Source of the DNA: Tropicibacter sp. Alg240-R139
GTDB lineage: Bacteria > Pseudomonadota > Alphaproteobacteria > Rhodobacterales > Rhodobacteraceae
Direction: 5' to 3'
DNA: 64,000 nucleotides
Assembly (NCBI RefSeq): GCF_900537075.1
Contig: NZ_UNRA01000001.1
Location: 496,001-560,000 of the forward strand
Shown: positions 8,383 to 15,558 of the stretch, in pieces
How the letters are laid out: each line of letters begins with the position of its first letter
How positions within the stretch are numbered: the first letter of the stretch is position 1
Notes under the pieces: model-generated
Told to the model about the DNA's origin: nothing
Databases searched by the model: none
What the model saw: only the letters and a program-made list of their open reading frames with translations
Position numbers and translations under genes: made by a program

Positions 8383-9677
8383 CTGTTGACCACCGCCTGC
8401 AATGGGGATTGCACCCTCTCCAGTCGGATGTCGGCCGTGCGGGCGTGTCCTTCCATCCCTTCGGCCCGCGAGATGGCTGCTGTGGCGCGGGCCAACGCGG
8501 GCAGCGCCTCGTCCTCGACCCGCTGCCAGGTCACTGTCTTGAGGTATTTATGCACACTCAACCCGCCTGTGTAGCGCGCAGCCCCTGAGGTCGGCAGAAC
8601 ATGGTTCGGACCGCTGGCCTTGTCACCAAATGCCACCGTGGTGTTGGCGCCCAAAAACAAGGATCCATACGCGTTCAGACGATTACGCCACCAGTCCAGA
8701 TCAGCGGCCTGCACGTGCAGATGCTCGGGCGCATAGTGATCAGCCATCTGCGCCATCTCTTCGCGGTTTTCGCACAGGAGTATCTCTCCCAAAGCGTCCC
8801 AAGCTGCCTGCGCACTGGACCGGTTGGGTTCAGGTAACTCGGCGATGCATGCCGGTATATGTGCCTGCACCTTTGCTGCCAGCTCTGCATCGTCGAGAAC
8901 CAACCAGACAGGCGAGTTGTACCCATGCTCGGCCTGCCCGACCAAATCCCAGGCAACAGTCAGGGCATCAGCGGTTTTATCTGCGATCACCAAAGAATCC
9001 GTCGGCCCCGCAAACATATCAATCCCCACAGGACCAAAAAGCTGCCGCTTGGCTTCGGCCACGAATTGATTGCCAGGTCCGACCAGAATGTCCGCTTCAG
9101 GTGCCCCAAACAGGCCAAAGGCCATCGCCGCCACACCTTGCACACCGCCCAAGGCCAGGATGCGGTCAGCCCCCGAGAGGGACATCGCGTACAGGATCGC
9201 AGGATGAACCCCCTGCCCCGGACGCGGAGGTGAACAGGCGGTGATGTTGGGAACACCCGCCGCACGCGCCGTAGTGATAGTCATCAGCGCCGATGCAATA
9301 TGCGCATAGCGCCCGCCTGGCACATAACAACCCGCCGCGTTAAGCGGGATCTGTCGCTGTCCCGCGATCAGGCCAGGGCGCAATTCGGTTTCGAAATCCA
9401 TCGCGGACGCCCTCTGAGCCTCGGCAAAACGACGGATGTTGTCATAAGCATAGCGGATTTCTGCCTTGAGCGTTTCCGGAACCAGCAAAGACGCGCGTTC
9501 AACCTGCTCAGGACTAACGACAATGTCACCGTCCCACCCATCCAGCTTGGCCGAGTATTCGCGCACCGCGTCCTCCTTGCCCGTTTTCAGACGAGCCAGC
9601 ATGATCTGGACAGTGTCAGTTGTATCGCCAGAAGATTGAGGCGGAAGGCCGGGAGCGGATTTCAGATATTCAACCAT
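8379..9677 (-). CDS. Histidinol dehydrogenase family oxidoreductase (HisD paralogue)
   Basis: 432-aa NAD-dependent dehydrogenase. The HisD core is intact: GCYVPGGRYAHIASALM, PGNQFVAEAKRQLFG, the QAEH and APEHLH motifs, SGPNHVLPT, and a late EGHA histidine, so zinc ligands and the Glu-His catalytic pair appear conserved. Several signatures differ from biosynthetic HisD: RYAHIAS replaces the usual TAAYPSS-type loop and AEHGYNSPVWLV replaces AEHDP. Such changes are typical of catabolic paralogues, for example HpsN, the sulfopropanediol dehydrogenase of Roseobacters. A divergent LysR-type regulator and the absence of other his genes also argue for catabolism. The exact substrate cannot be read from sequence. 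Confidence 0.88.
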   Translation of the reverse strand: MVEYLKSAPGLPPQSSGDTTDTVQIMLARLKTGKEDAVREYSAKLDGWDGDIVVSPEQVERASLLVPETLKAEIRYAYDNIRRFAEAQRASAMDFETELRPGLIAGQRQIPLNAAGCYVPGGRYAHIASALMTITTARAAGVPNITACSPPRPGQGVHPAILYAMSLSGADRILALGGVQGVAAMAFGLFGAPEADILVGPGNQFVAEAKRQLFGPVGIDMFAGPTDSLVIADKTADALTVAWDLVGQAEHGYNSPVWLVLDDAELAAKVQAHIPACIAELPEPNRSSAQAAWDALGEILLCENREEMAQMADHYAPEHLHVQAADLDWWRNRLNAYGSLFLGANTTVAFGDKASGPNHVLPTSGAARYTGGLSVHKYLKTVTWQRVEDEALPALARATAAISRAEGMEGHARTADIRLERVQSPLQAVVNS

Positions 9678-9756
9678 AGTGGATGTCCTGTCAGTTCAAA
9701 GCTTGACCAATTGGCCGCATAGTTTCACAAAAGGCAAAACTGTGAGGGTCTACCAA

Positions 9757-10722
9757 ATGCTGATGAAAGGGGTGACGTTGCGCGGTCTCGAGGTGTTCGA
9801 GGCGCTCGCTAAAACGGGATCGGTGGCGCAAGCCTCGGACCTGACCGGCCTGAGTCAACCGGCCGTCAGCCAGCAGCTGCGCAACTTGGAAAGGGCGCTT
9901 GGCACCGACCTTGTTGACCATGGCAAACGCCCGATGGTGGTGACGCCCGCAGGCCGCTCGTTTCTGGCTCGGACCGAGGCTGTCCTGTCCGAACTTCGGC
10001 TGGCGCAGAGTGAATTGACGGTGATGGACCTGACCCATCTGAGCACGTTGTCCATCGGTCTGATCGACGATTTCGACAATGACCTGACGCCGCGCCTGGT
10101 TACGATCCTGGCCGACAGCCTCACCAAATGCCGGTTCAAATTGATCACCGCCCCCAGTCACGAAATCAGCGAAGCAATGCAGGCGCAACGGTTGCACATT
10201 GCAGTCGCTGCCACCACCGGAGAGATGCATGACGGCGTCGTCGAGTACCCACTGGTACGCGATCCGTTCCTGTTGGTTGTGCCCAAGAGCTATGTCCCCG
10301 AAGGTGGCGACGTCATGCAGGCCCTGCAGGGATTGCCATTGCTGCGGTATGCCCGCGAACAGCTGATCAGCCGCCAGATCGAGGCGCATCTGGCTCGGCA
10401 AAAACTGATGTTCGAAGAACGGTTCGAGATCGGCTCGCACCTGGCGCTGATCGCGATGGTGGCCCGCCGGGTGGGTTGGTCTGTGACAACGCCGCTGGGG
10501 TACATGCGGGCCGCACGCTTCCACGATCAGATCGACGCTATCCCGCTGCCTTTTGCCTCTTTCTCGCGCACCATCTCGCTTTTTGCCGGGGCTGATTGGG
10601 CCGACCGGGTGCCACGTGATGTTGCCCAGACGATGCGACGTTTGGTGCAAAGCCAGATGATCGACCCGGCGGTGGCCAAGCTGCCGTGGCTCAACACGCA
10701 GCTGCGCGTCATCGACAGCTGA
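9757..10722 (+). CDS. LysR-family transcriptional regulator, divergent from the HisD-like gene
   Basis: 321 aa. The N-terminal winged helix-turn-helix (about residues 5-65: LRGLEVFEALAKTGSVAQAS, LSQPAVSQQLRNLERALG) is followed by a LysR effector-binding domain. ATG at 9757 has GAGGG 8 nt upstream; an in-frame ATG at 9679 would overlap the divergent promoter. The intergenic gap to the HisD-like gene is only 79 bp, the usual arrangement where a LysR protein autoregulates and activates its neighbour. The inducer is probably the substrate of that dehydrogenase or a related metabolite (inference). Confidence 0.93.
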   Translation: MLMKGVTLRGLEVFEALAKTGSVAQASDLTGLSQPAVSQQLRNLERALGTDLVDHGKRPMVVTPAGRSFLARTEAVLSELRLAQSELTVMDLTHLSTLSIGLIDDFDNDLTPRLVTILADSLTKCRFKLITAPSHEISEAMQAQRLHIAVAATTGEMHDGVVEYPLVRDPFLLVVPKSYVPEGGDVMQALQGLPLLRYAREQLISRQIEAHLARQKLMFEERFEIGSHLALIAMVARRVGWSVTTPLGYMRAARFHDQIDAIPLPFASFSRTISLFAGADWADRVPRDVAQTMRRLVQSQMIDPAVAKLPWLNTQLRVIDS

Positions 10723-10878
10723 GCAGGCGAGGCGCGGTCTGACGCAGAGCAGAGGCATTTCGGGAACGATCCTGTTGCAAATGGCGATGGGATGCTCAGC
10801 ATAAATCCCACGCACCGCCCGTCCCGCAAGAGACGCAACAGCAGTTTCCTGATCAGCAGATGTTTGTTTTTGCTTTGC

Positions 10879-11319
10879 TTAAGTAATGCTGCGTTTCAAA
10901 CCCTCTGCCGCACGCTCGATCAGATCCAGTGTCCCATCGAAATCGCGGGTGTAGTATGGGTCAGGCACGTGATCGATGCGAGCATCATCGATGTAATCTG
11001 TAAGGACGCGCACCGGCGTGTCATTGCCTGCGGGGCGCATATCTTCGATATTCTGGATGTTCTCTGCATCCATTCCGACAATCAAATCGAAACGGTCAAA
11101 GTCCTCTGCTTGAAACTGTCGAGCACGCATATCGGCGATCTCAAGCCCCCTTTCCCGTGCAGCAGCCTGCATCAGACCATAAGGCGGTTTACCCATATGC
11201 CAATTTGCTGTTCCGGCACTGTCGGTCGCAACCCCAGGCATCAACGCGCGAAAAACCCCTTCGGCGGCGGGGGAACGGCAGATATTACCAAGGCAGACAA
11301 AGAGGATTCGGTGAGACAT
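10879..11319 (-). CDS. Low-molecular-weight protein tyrosine phosphatase
   Basis: 146 aa. The N-terminal phosphate-binding loop is complete (FVCLGNICRSPAAEG, C-X5-R-S) and the general-acid DP motif appears near the end as PDPYYTRDFDG. This family removes phosphate from tyrosine residues, in bacteria often on regulators of polysaccharide export; arsenate reductases share the fold but not this exact loop. ATG at 11319 is preceded by AGGAG at normal spacing. It is divergent from the sirtuin gene with 44 bp between starts. A link to the kps-type cluster 26 kb away is possible but unsupported. Confidence 0.93.
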   Translation of the reverse strand: MSHRILFVCLGNICRSPAAEGVFRALMPGVATDSAGTANWHMGKPPYGLMQAAARERGLEIADMRARQFQAEDFDRFDLIVGMDAENIQNIEDMRPAGNDTPVRVLTDYIDDARIDHVPDPYYTRDFDGTLDLIERAAEGLKRSIT

Positions 11320-11363
11320 CGTCGGGCTCCTTTGATCCAATAGGTTTAGGGATTGGAACGGGT

Positions 11364-12059
11364 ATGGAAAAGATCGTCATTCTGACCGGCGCAGGAATTT
11401 CAGCTGAAAGCGGGCTCGGCACCTTTCGGGATGAAGGCGGCCTCTGGTCACAACACCGGATCGAGGACGTGGCCACCCCCGAAGGCTTTGCGCGCAACCC
11501 AGGCTTGGTGCAAGGGTTTTACAATGCACGGCGGGCGCAGGCCGCACAGGTCCAACCAAATGCCGCTCACCGGGCATTGGCAGCACTGCAACGAGACTGG
11601 CCCGGTGATGTGGTGATCGTGACCCAAAACGTCGACGGGCTTCATGAAGCTGGCGGTGCCCGTGATGTTTTGCACATGCACGGAACGCTCGCAGGCGCGC
11701 TCTGCGCCAGCTGTGGTCATCGCTGGGCTGCGCCGGACGACATGAAAGTGGGTGAACCTTGCACGGACTGTGGGGCGCCTTCAGGTCGCCCCGATGTAGT
11801 ATGGTTTGGCGAGACGCCGTACTTCATGGACCAGATCTATGACCACTTGGCCAAGGCTGACATCTTTGCTGCGATCGGAACGTCGGGTCAGGTCTATCCA
11901 GCAGCGGCTTTCGTCCACGAGGCCATCGCGGCGGGTGCACTCACGGTCGAGCTGAACCTGGCCCCTTCAGCGGTGGTATCCAACTTTGATGAGACCCGGT
12001 TCGGACCAGCCAGTGAAACGGTTCCGGCCTGGGTCGACGCTTTGCTGGGGAAACGGTAA
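11364..12059 (+). CDS. cobB: Sir2-family NAD-dependent protein deacylase
   Basis: 231 aa, the usual size of bacterial CobB. The NAD-binding GAGISAESGLGTFRD motif, the catalytic TQNVDGLHE segment, a four-cysteine zinc site (CASCG and CTDCG) and the late GTSGQVYPAA loop are all present. The sequence GFYNARRAQ carries the Tyr-x-x-Arg pair that in class III sirtuins (SIRT5, E. coli CobB) binds acidic acyl groups, so removal of succinyl or malonyl as well as acetyl groups is expected. ATG at 11364 begins MEKIVILTGAG; the frame is open upstream but that part is antisense to the phosphatase gene. Confidence 0.95.
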   Translation: MEKIVILTGAGISAESGLGTFRDEGGLWSQHRIEDVATPEGFARNPGLVQGFYNARRAQAAQVQPNAAHRALAALQRDWPGDVVIVTQNVDGLHEAGGARDVLHMHGTLAGALCASCGHRWAAPDDMKVGEPCTDCGAPSGRPDVVWFGETPYFMDQIYDHLAKADIFAAIGTSGQVYPAAAFVHEAIAAGALTVELNLAPSAVVSNFDETRFGPASETVPAWVDALLGKR

Positions 12060-12108
12060 ACGCCCGCGCCGGTTCTTTGTCGCGGTTAAACTTGCGTTTC
12101 GCGGTGAC

Positions 12109-12185
12109 GCGCCGCGCAAAGCGCGGCGCCGGGCCCAACGGGAGGAGATGTTTCGTCAGAAACATCGACGACGGGCGGGAGCTCC
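12109..12185. repeat. Two-hairpin intergenic element, copy 1
   Basis: A 9-bp perfect stem with an AAA loop (12109-12117 with 12121-12129), then GGCCCAACGGGAGGA, an 8-bp stem GATGTTTC/GAAACATC with loop GTCA (12147-12166), and a terminal block GACGACGGGCGGGAGCTCC (12167-12185). The same order of parts recurs at 18038 and 53432. It lies between the convergent ends of the sirtuin and PCuAC genes. No U-tract follows either stem, so it is not a standard terminator. Confidence 0.8.
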
Positions 12186-12198
12186 ACCTCTAGGTTTG

Positions 12199-12675
12199 TC
12201 AGTTGCCGTGCCCACCATGCGCACTAGCCTGCGGCTTGCGCTCCAGATCAACTGGCACTTCGATCTCGACCTCACCGGCCTTTTCGAACACCAATGTCAC
12301 TGGAATCATGTCACCCTGGGCAAAGGGCGCCTTTAGCCCCATGAACATCACGTGATCACCGCCACGCTGCAGCCCATGCATTTCGCCTGCCGGAATGGCA
12401 AAACCCTCTTTCACATGCAGCATCTGCATGACGCCATCGGAGTTTTCGTTATGGGTATGCAATTCAACCCGTGCAGCCGCATCTGATTTGACATCGACCA
12501 GCCGGTCATCCTCGGCCCCGTGGTTCATGATCATCATGAAAGCCGCGCCTGTTTTGGCTGTTTTGGTGGCCGAACGCGCATAGGCGTCTTTTACCATGAT
12601 CGACTCGGCGGCAAAGCTGGATGTTGCAAAGGTGATGGCGGTCACTGCCGCAACGAGAGGTTTGGTGAAGCGCAT
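12199..12675 (-). CDS. PCu(A)C-type periplasmic copper chaperone
   Basis: 158 aa with a signal peptide (about 23 residues, MRFTKPLVAAVTAITFATSS). The mature domain has the copper-binding set of the family: a first His (ELHTHNENSDG), Met residues (GVMQMLHV) and HGLQRGGDHVMFMGLKAPF. The C-terminus is His/Gly-rich (SAHGGHGN). PCu(A)C proteins carry Cu(I) to cytochrome oxidase CuA or CuB sites in the periplasm. It follows the DUF2946 gene by 45 bp on the same strand, probably one transcript. Confidence 0.93.
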   Translation of the reverse strand: MRFTKPLVAAVTAITFATSSFAAESIMVKDAYARSATKTAKTGAAFMMIMNHGAEDDRLVDVKSDAAARVELHTHNENSDGVMQMLHVKEGFAIPAGEMHGLQRGGDHVMFMGLKAPFAQGDMIPVTLVFEKAGEVEIEVPVDLERKPQASAHGGHGN

Positions 12676-12720
12676 GTCTTCTCTCCTGTATGTTTGATCC
12701 GTCTGAAAGGAAGTTGGGTG

Positions 12721-13071
12721 TCAGACAGTCACGGGCGGCGCCCGAGCCAGAGGCGGCAAGAGCAGAGAAGAAATCAGCGCGCCGCGGAAACGTGCCAAAG
12801 CGGGCGGCCCAAGAGGCATTTGTGGAATCGCGACCACGTCTTCGGGCATAACCGCGCCCAGCAACGCCAGAGCATAATCGGGACAATAGGCCGGTGCCTT
12901 TGTGGGCTGACCGTCTTCGTCAACCATAACGACGACAGGTCCAGTCCCTGTACAGATCACCATATGCCCAACGGCCGCAGTCATCCCCCGCGAAGCGGCC
13001 AGGCCTTGCCCGGTCAGAACGACCAGAAAACTCAGCCCAAGTGCTAGATATATGCGGATCGTGGCTCTCAT
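12721..13071 (-). CDS. DUF2946-like small membrane or secreted protein
   Basis: 116 aa. A hydrophobic N-terminal segment (MRATIRIYLALGLSFLVVLT) is a signal peptide or anchor. The body carries HMVICTGTGPVVVMVDEDGQ and AYCPDYALAL, resembling the DUF2946 pattern C...CPDC, except that Tyr replaces the last cysteine. Families of this type often neighbour copper-handling genes, and here the PCu(A)C chaperone follows directly. ATG at 13071 was chosen because it opens the hydrophobic segment; the ribosome-binding site is weak (GATAAG). Confidence 0.7.
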   Translation of the reverse strand: MRATIRIYLALGLSFLVVLTGQGLAASRGMTAAVGHMVICTGTGPVVVMVDEDGQPTKAPAYCPDYALALLGAVMPEDVVAIPQMPLGPPALARFRGALISSLLLPPLARAPPVTV

Positions 13072-13161
13072 CTTATCGGCGATATAGGCAGCGGACGAAT
13101 TGCGCCGCAAGCTGAAACCCGCGCCTGCAACCTCATGACGCAACCGCTGGTTTCGCAAAAG

Positions 13162-13189
13162 AAAAACCCCGCACGCTAAGTGCAGGGCT
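13162..13189 (-). terminator. Rho-independent terminator of rpmB
   Basis: Reading on the minus strand, CCCTGCAC and GTGCGGGG form a stem (one T-G wobble) around TTAGC, followed directly by TTTTTC. It lies 31 bp beyond the rpmB stop. Confidence 0.85.
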
Positions 13190-13219
13190 TTCCTGAAATC
13201 CGAAATGCGTGTGAAGCGA

Positions 13220-13507
13220 TCAGGCTGCGGCTTGCGCCTTGGCGATCTCTTTCTTCACTTTCAACGCGGCTGTGGACAGCTCATCATCCTTGGCTTTTGC
13301 CAGGAACGCGTCCAGACCACCACGGTGATCGACCGAGCGCAGAGCAGCCGCCGAAATGCGCAGCTTGACACCGCGACCCAGGGTTTCCGACTGCAGGGTA
13401 ACGTCGTTCAGGTTCGGCAGAAACCGACGACGAGTTCTATTTTTGGCGTGGCTGACATTGTTGCCAGTCATCGGGCCTTTTCCGGTCAGTTCGCAACGGC
13501 GCGACAT
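13220..13507 (-). CDS. rpmB: 50S ribosomal protein L28
   Basis: 95 aa. It opens [20 protein letters not shown], the canonical L28 start, followed by [14 protein letters not shown] and the Ala/Lys-rich tail usual in alphaproteobacteria. A structural protein of the large subunit. ATG at 13507 fits the family; the frame continues upstream without meaning. A clear terminator follows. Confidence 0.98.
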   Translation of the reverse strand: MSRRCELTGKGPMTGNNVSHAKNRTRRRFLPNLNDVTLQSETLGRGVKLRISAAALRSVDHRGGLDAFLAKAKDDELSTAALKVKKEIAKAQAAA

Positions 13508-13751
13508 GGTTTCTTCCTTTGTCTCTGGAGGCTCGGTGTGACCCGCAGCCAAATCACAAGGGGCGCAATCCGCAGACACGCCCGAAAACTGGTTGGATGC
13601 ATTTAGGAGGAATCGCTGGGATGGTCAAGACAGCTGTCACGGATTCTTTGTCTTTGTCTGCCTTACCCGGTCCAGAAACGTAAAGGTGACCCAGTTCAAG
13701 CTACACCTTGAGCGACCGCGTTAACGAGTTTGAGAAGAACTGGACGCACGC
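13508..13751. other. Intergenic region upstream of rpmB
   Basis: 244 bp between rpmB and the end of meaB. It must hold the rpmB promoter, but no hexamer pair stands out. No small gene with a plausible ribosome-binding site was found. Confidence 0.3.
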
Positions 13752-14729
13752 TTAGGCAGACGAAAGCGACTGCAACATCCGTTTTGCAGCCACCGCGGGC
13801 CCCAACTCCCCCCGCGCCACACCCTCGGCGAGACTGTCCATCTGCGACCGCGCTTCTGGCGTGTCCAACCGGGCCAGCAGGGTCTGCCGCACCTCTTGGT
13901 CGAACCAGTAACGGGCCTGATTGGCGCGAGTCGCGTCCCAGAATCCGTTTTCTTTGCGCCAGGTGATCAGCGCCTGCATCTCGTCCCAAGCGATAACCAA
14001 CCCATCCTCTTGCAGCGCCGAGACCATCATCGCTTTGGGAAATTCTTGTGGGTCCTGCGGTCGTTTACGCAACAGGCGCAAAGCGCCAGCGTAATCAGCA
14101 CAAGTGCGTGTGGCCGCCGGCTTCAAATCACCATCAGCCTTATTGACGAGAATCAGATCAGCCATTTCCATGATGCCGCGCTTGACTCCCTGCAGTTCAT
14201 CCCCACCTGCAGGCGCCAGTAGCAGCAGGAACAAATCCGACATCTCAGCCACGACCGTTTCGGACTGACCGACACCCACGGTTTCGATCAGCACCACGTC
14301 AAATCCAGCCGCTTCACACAATGCCACTGCCTCACGTGTGCGCCGCGCCACACCGCCCAAATGGGTCTGACTGGGGGACGGGCGAATGAATGCGTTACGC
14401 TCACGGCTCAGACGCTCCATGCGGGTTTTGTCACCCAGGATCGAGCCGCCCGAACGGGATGAACTGGGGTCAACGGCCAGCACTGCGACTCGCAACCCCA
14501 GCTCAACCAAATGCATACCGAAGGCTTCGATGAAAGTAGACTTGCCCACCCCTGGCGTTCCCGACAGGCCAATCCGCATGGCCTGTCGTCGTGCGCCATT
14601 CAACCGCTCTAACAAAGCCGAGGCTTGGGTGCGGTGGTCATCCCGCCCACTTTCGACCAGCGTGATCGCGCGCGCCAAAGCCCGGCGATCGCCTGTCAGA
14701 ATCCTGTCACCCAGCTGTGCGATGTCCAT
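13752..14729 (-). CDS. meaB: Methylmalonyl-CoA mutase-associated GTPase MeaB
   Basis: 325-aa G3E-family GTPase that protects and reactivates adenosylcobalamin-dependent methylmalonyl-CoA mutase. Motifs: P-loop GLSGTPGVGKSTFIEAFG, DPSSSRSGGSILGDKTRM, ETVGVGQSE and the base-recognition NKADGD. Length is normal. Methylmalonyl-CoA epimerase, another enzyme of the same propionyl-CoA route, is also in this window at 53907-54311, about 39 kb away; the mutase itself is not seen. Divergent from the DUF3108 gene with 80 bp between starts. Confidence 0.95.
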   Translation of the reverse strand: MDIAQLGDRILTGDRRALARAITLVESGRDDHRTQASALLERLNGARRQAMRIGLSGTPGVGKSTFIEAFGMHLVELGLRVAVLAVDPSSSRSGGSILGDKTRMERLSRERNAFIRPSPSQTHLGGVARRTREAVALCEAAGFDVVLIETVGVGQSETVVAEMSDLFLLLLAPAGGDELQGVKRGIMEMADLILVNKADGDLKPAATRTCADYAGALRLLRKRPQDPQEFPKAMMVSALQEDGLVIAWDEMQALITWRKENGFWDATRANQARYWFDQEVRQTLLARLDTPEARSQMDSLAEGVARGELGPAVAAKRMLQSLSSA

Positions 14730-14809
14730 GGTGGTTCGACCCTTTCCGATTTAACGCTACTTGACGCAGAGCGGATTGCTTTGTCCAGAGTTTGAGATGG
14801 TTTCACAAC

Positions 14810-15526
14810 ATGCTTCTTCGCCGCATTGCCTTTGTCCTGACAGCCCTGCTCTCTTTCGGGGCCACTTCCGCGCACTCTGCCGACACAGACGCGCACTTTG
14901 ATGTGCGGGCCTGGGGCGTAAAGGTCGGAGAGTTTCACGTTTCGGGGCGAGACAGCCAACGCACTTATGACGTGAAAGGGGGTTTCGAAACGACGGGCCT
15001 CGTCAAACAGCTAGGTCGCATCTGGTTCACGATGTCGGTCAGCGGGTATAAATCCGGCGACATCTTTGCCCCGTCCCGCTACACCGAACAAGTCCAGACT
15101 GGGCGACGCAGATCTTCAGCTCAGATAGATTATGCATCGGGTATTCCGGTTTTGACCGGCGGCAAGCTTGGCACCGAAGAGGCCGAGGCTCTGGATGCCG
15201 CCAAACAATCGGACACAGTCGACCCGCTGACTGCCATGTTCATTGCTTTGCGGGACCAGCCACGTGCGGGCCTGTGCCAGCTCAATCAGCCAATCTTTGA
15301 CGGTGCACGCCGCACGATTGCCTTTTTCAGTGGGCGTAGGGACGACGGTAGCCATGTGATCTGTACAGGGCAATTCCGGCGCTTGGGTGGATATTCACCC
15401 AAACAGCTGCAACAAGGCCGTGAGTCCAACTACGAACTCGTCTATGTTCCCGTCGGATCTCTGATGCGGGTGCACGAGGTGCGCGTGACCAGTTCACGCG
15501 GCACCGCCATTCTGACCCGGCGCTAG
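14810..15526 (+). CDS. DUF3108 domain periplasmic protein
   Basis: 238 aa. The signal peptide MLLRRIAFVLTALLSFGATS ends near AHSA. The mature part matches DUF3108: FDVRAWGVKVGEFHVSG, then YDVKGGFETTGLVKQLGRIW and repeated beta-strand pattern. The family is periplasmic or outer-membrane-associated and of unknown function; the fold is probably beta-rich. ATG at 14810 opens the signal peptide; the in-frame TTG at 14792 has no better ribosome site. hrpB follows 32 bp later and may be co-transcribed. Confidence 0.8.
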   Translation: MLLRRIAFVLTALLSFGATSAHSADTDAHFDVRAWGVKVGEFHVSGRDSQRTYDVKGGFETTGLVKQLGRIWFTMSVSGYKSGDIFAPSRYTEQVQTGRRRSSAQIDYASGIPVLTGGKLGTEEAEALDAAKQSDTVDPLTAMFIALRDQPRAGLCQLNQPIFDGARRTIAFFSGRRDDGSHVICTGQFRRLGGYSPKQLQQGRESNYELVYVPVGSLMRVHEVRVTSSRGTAILTRR

Positions 15527-15558
15527 ACGCGGCCGCCTGCTTTGGCGATAAGGCGGAC

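Noticed and set aside
9691-10815. Long minus-strand frame of 374 codons over the LysR gene
   Set aside because: Antisense to a clear LysR regulator; composition is His/Gln/Arg-rich nonsense.
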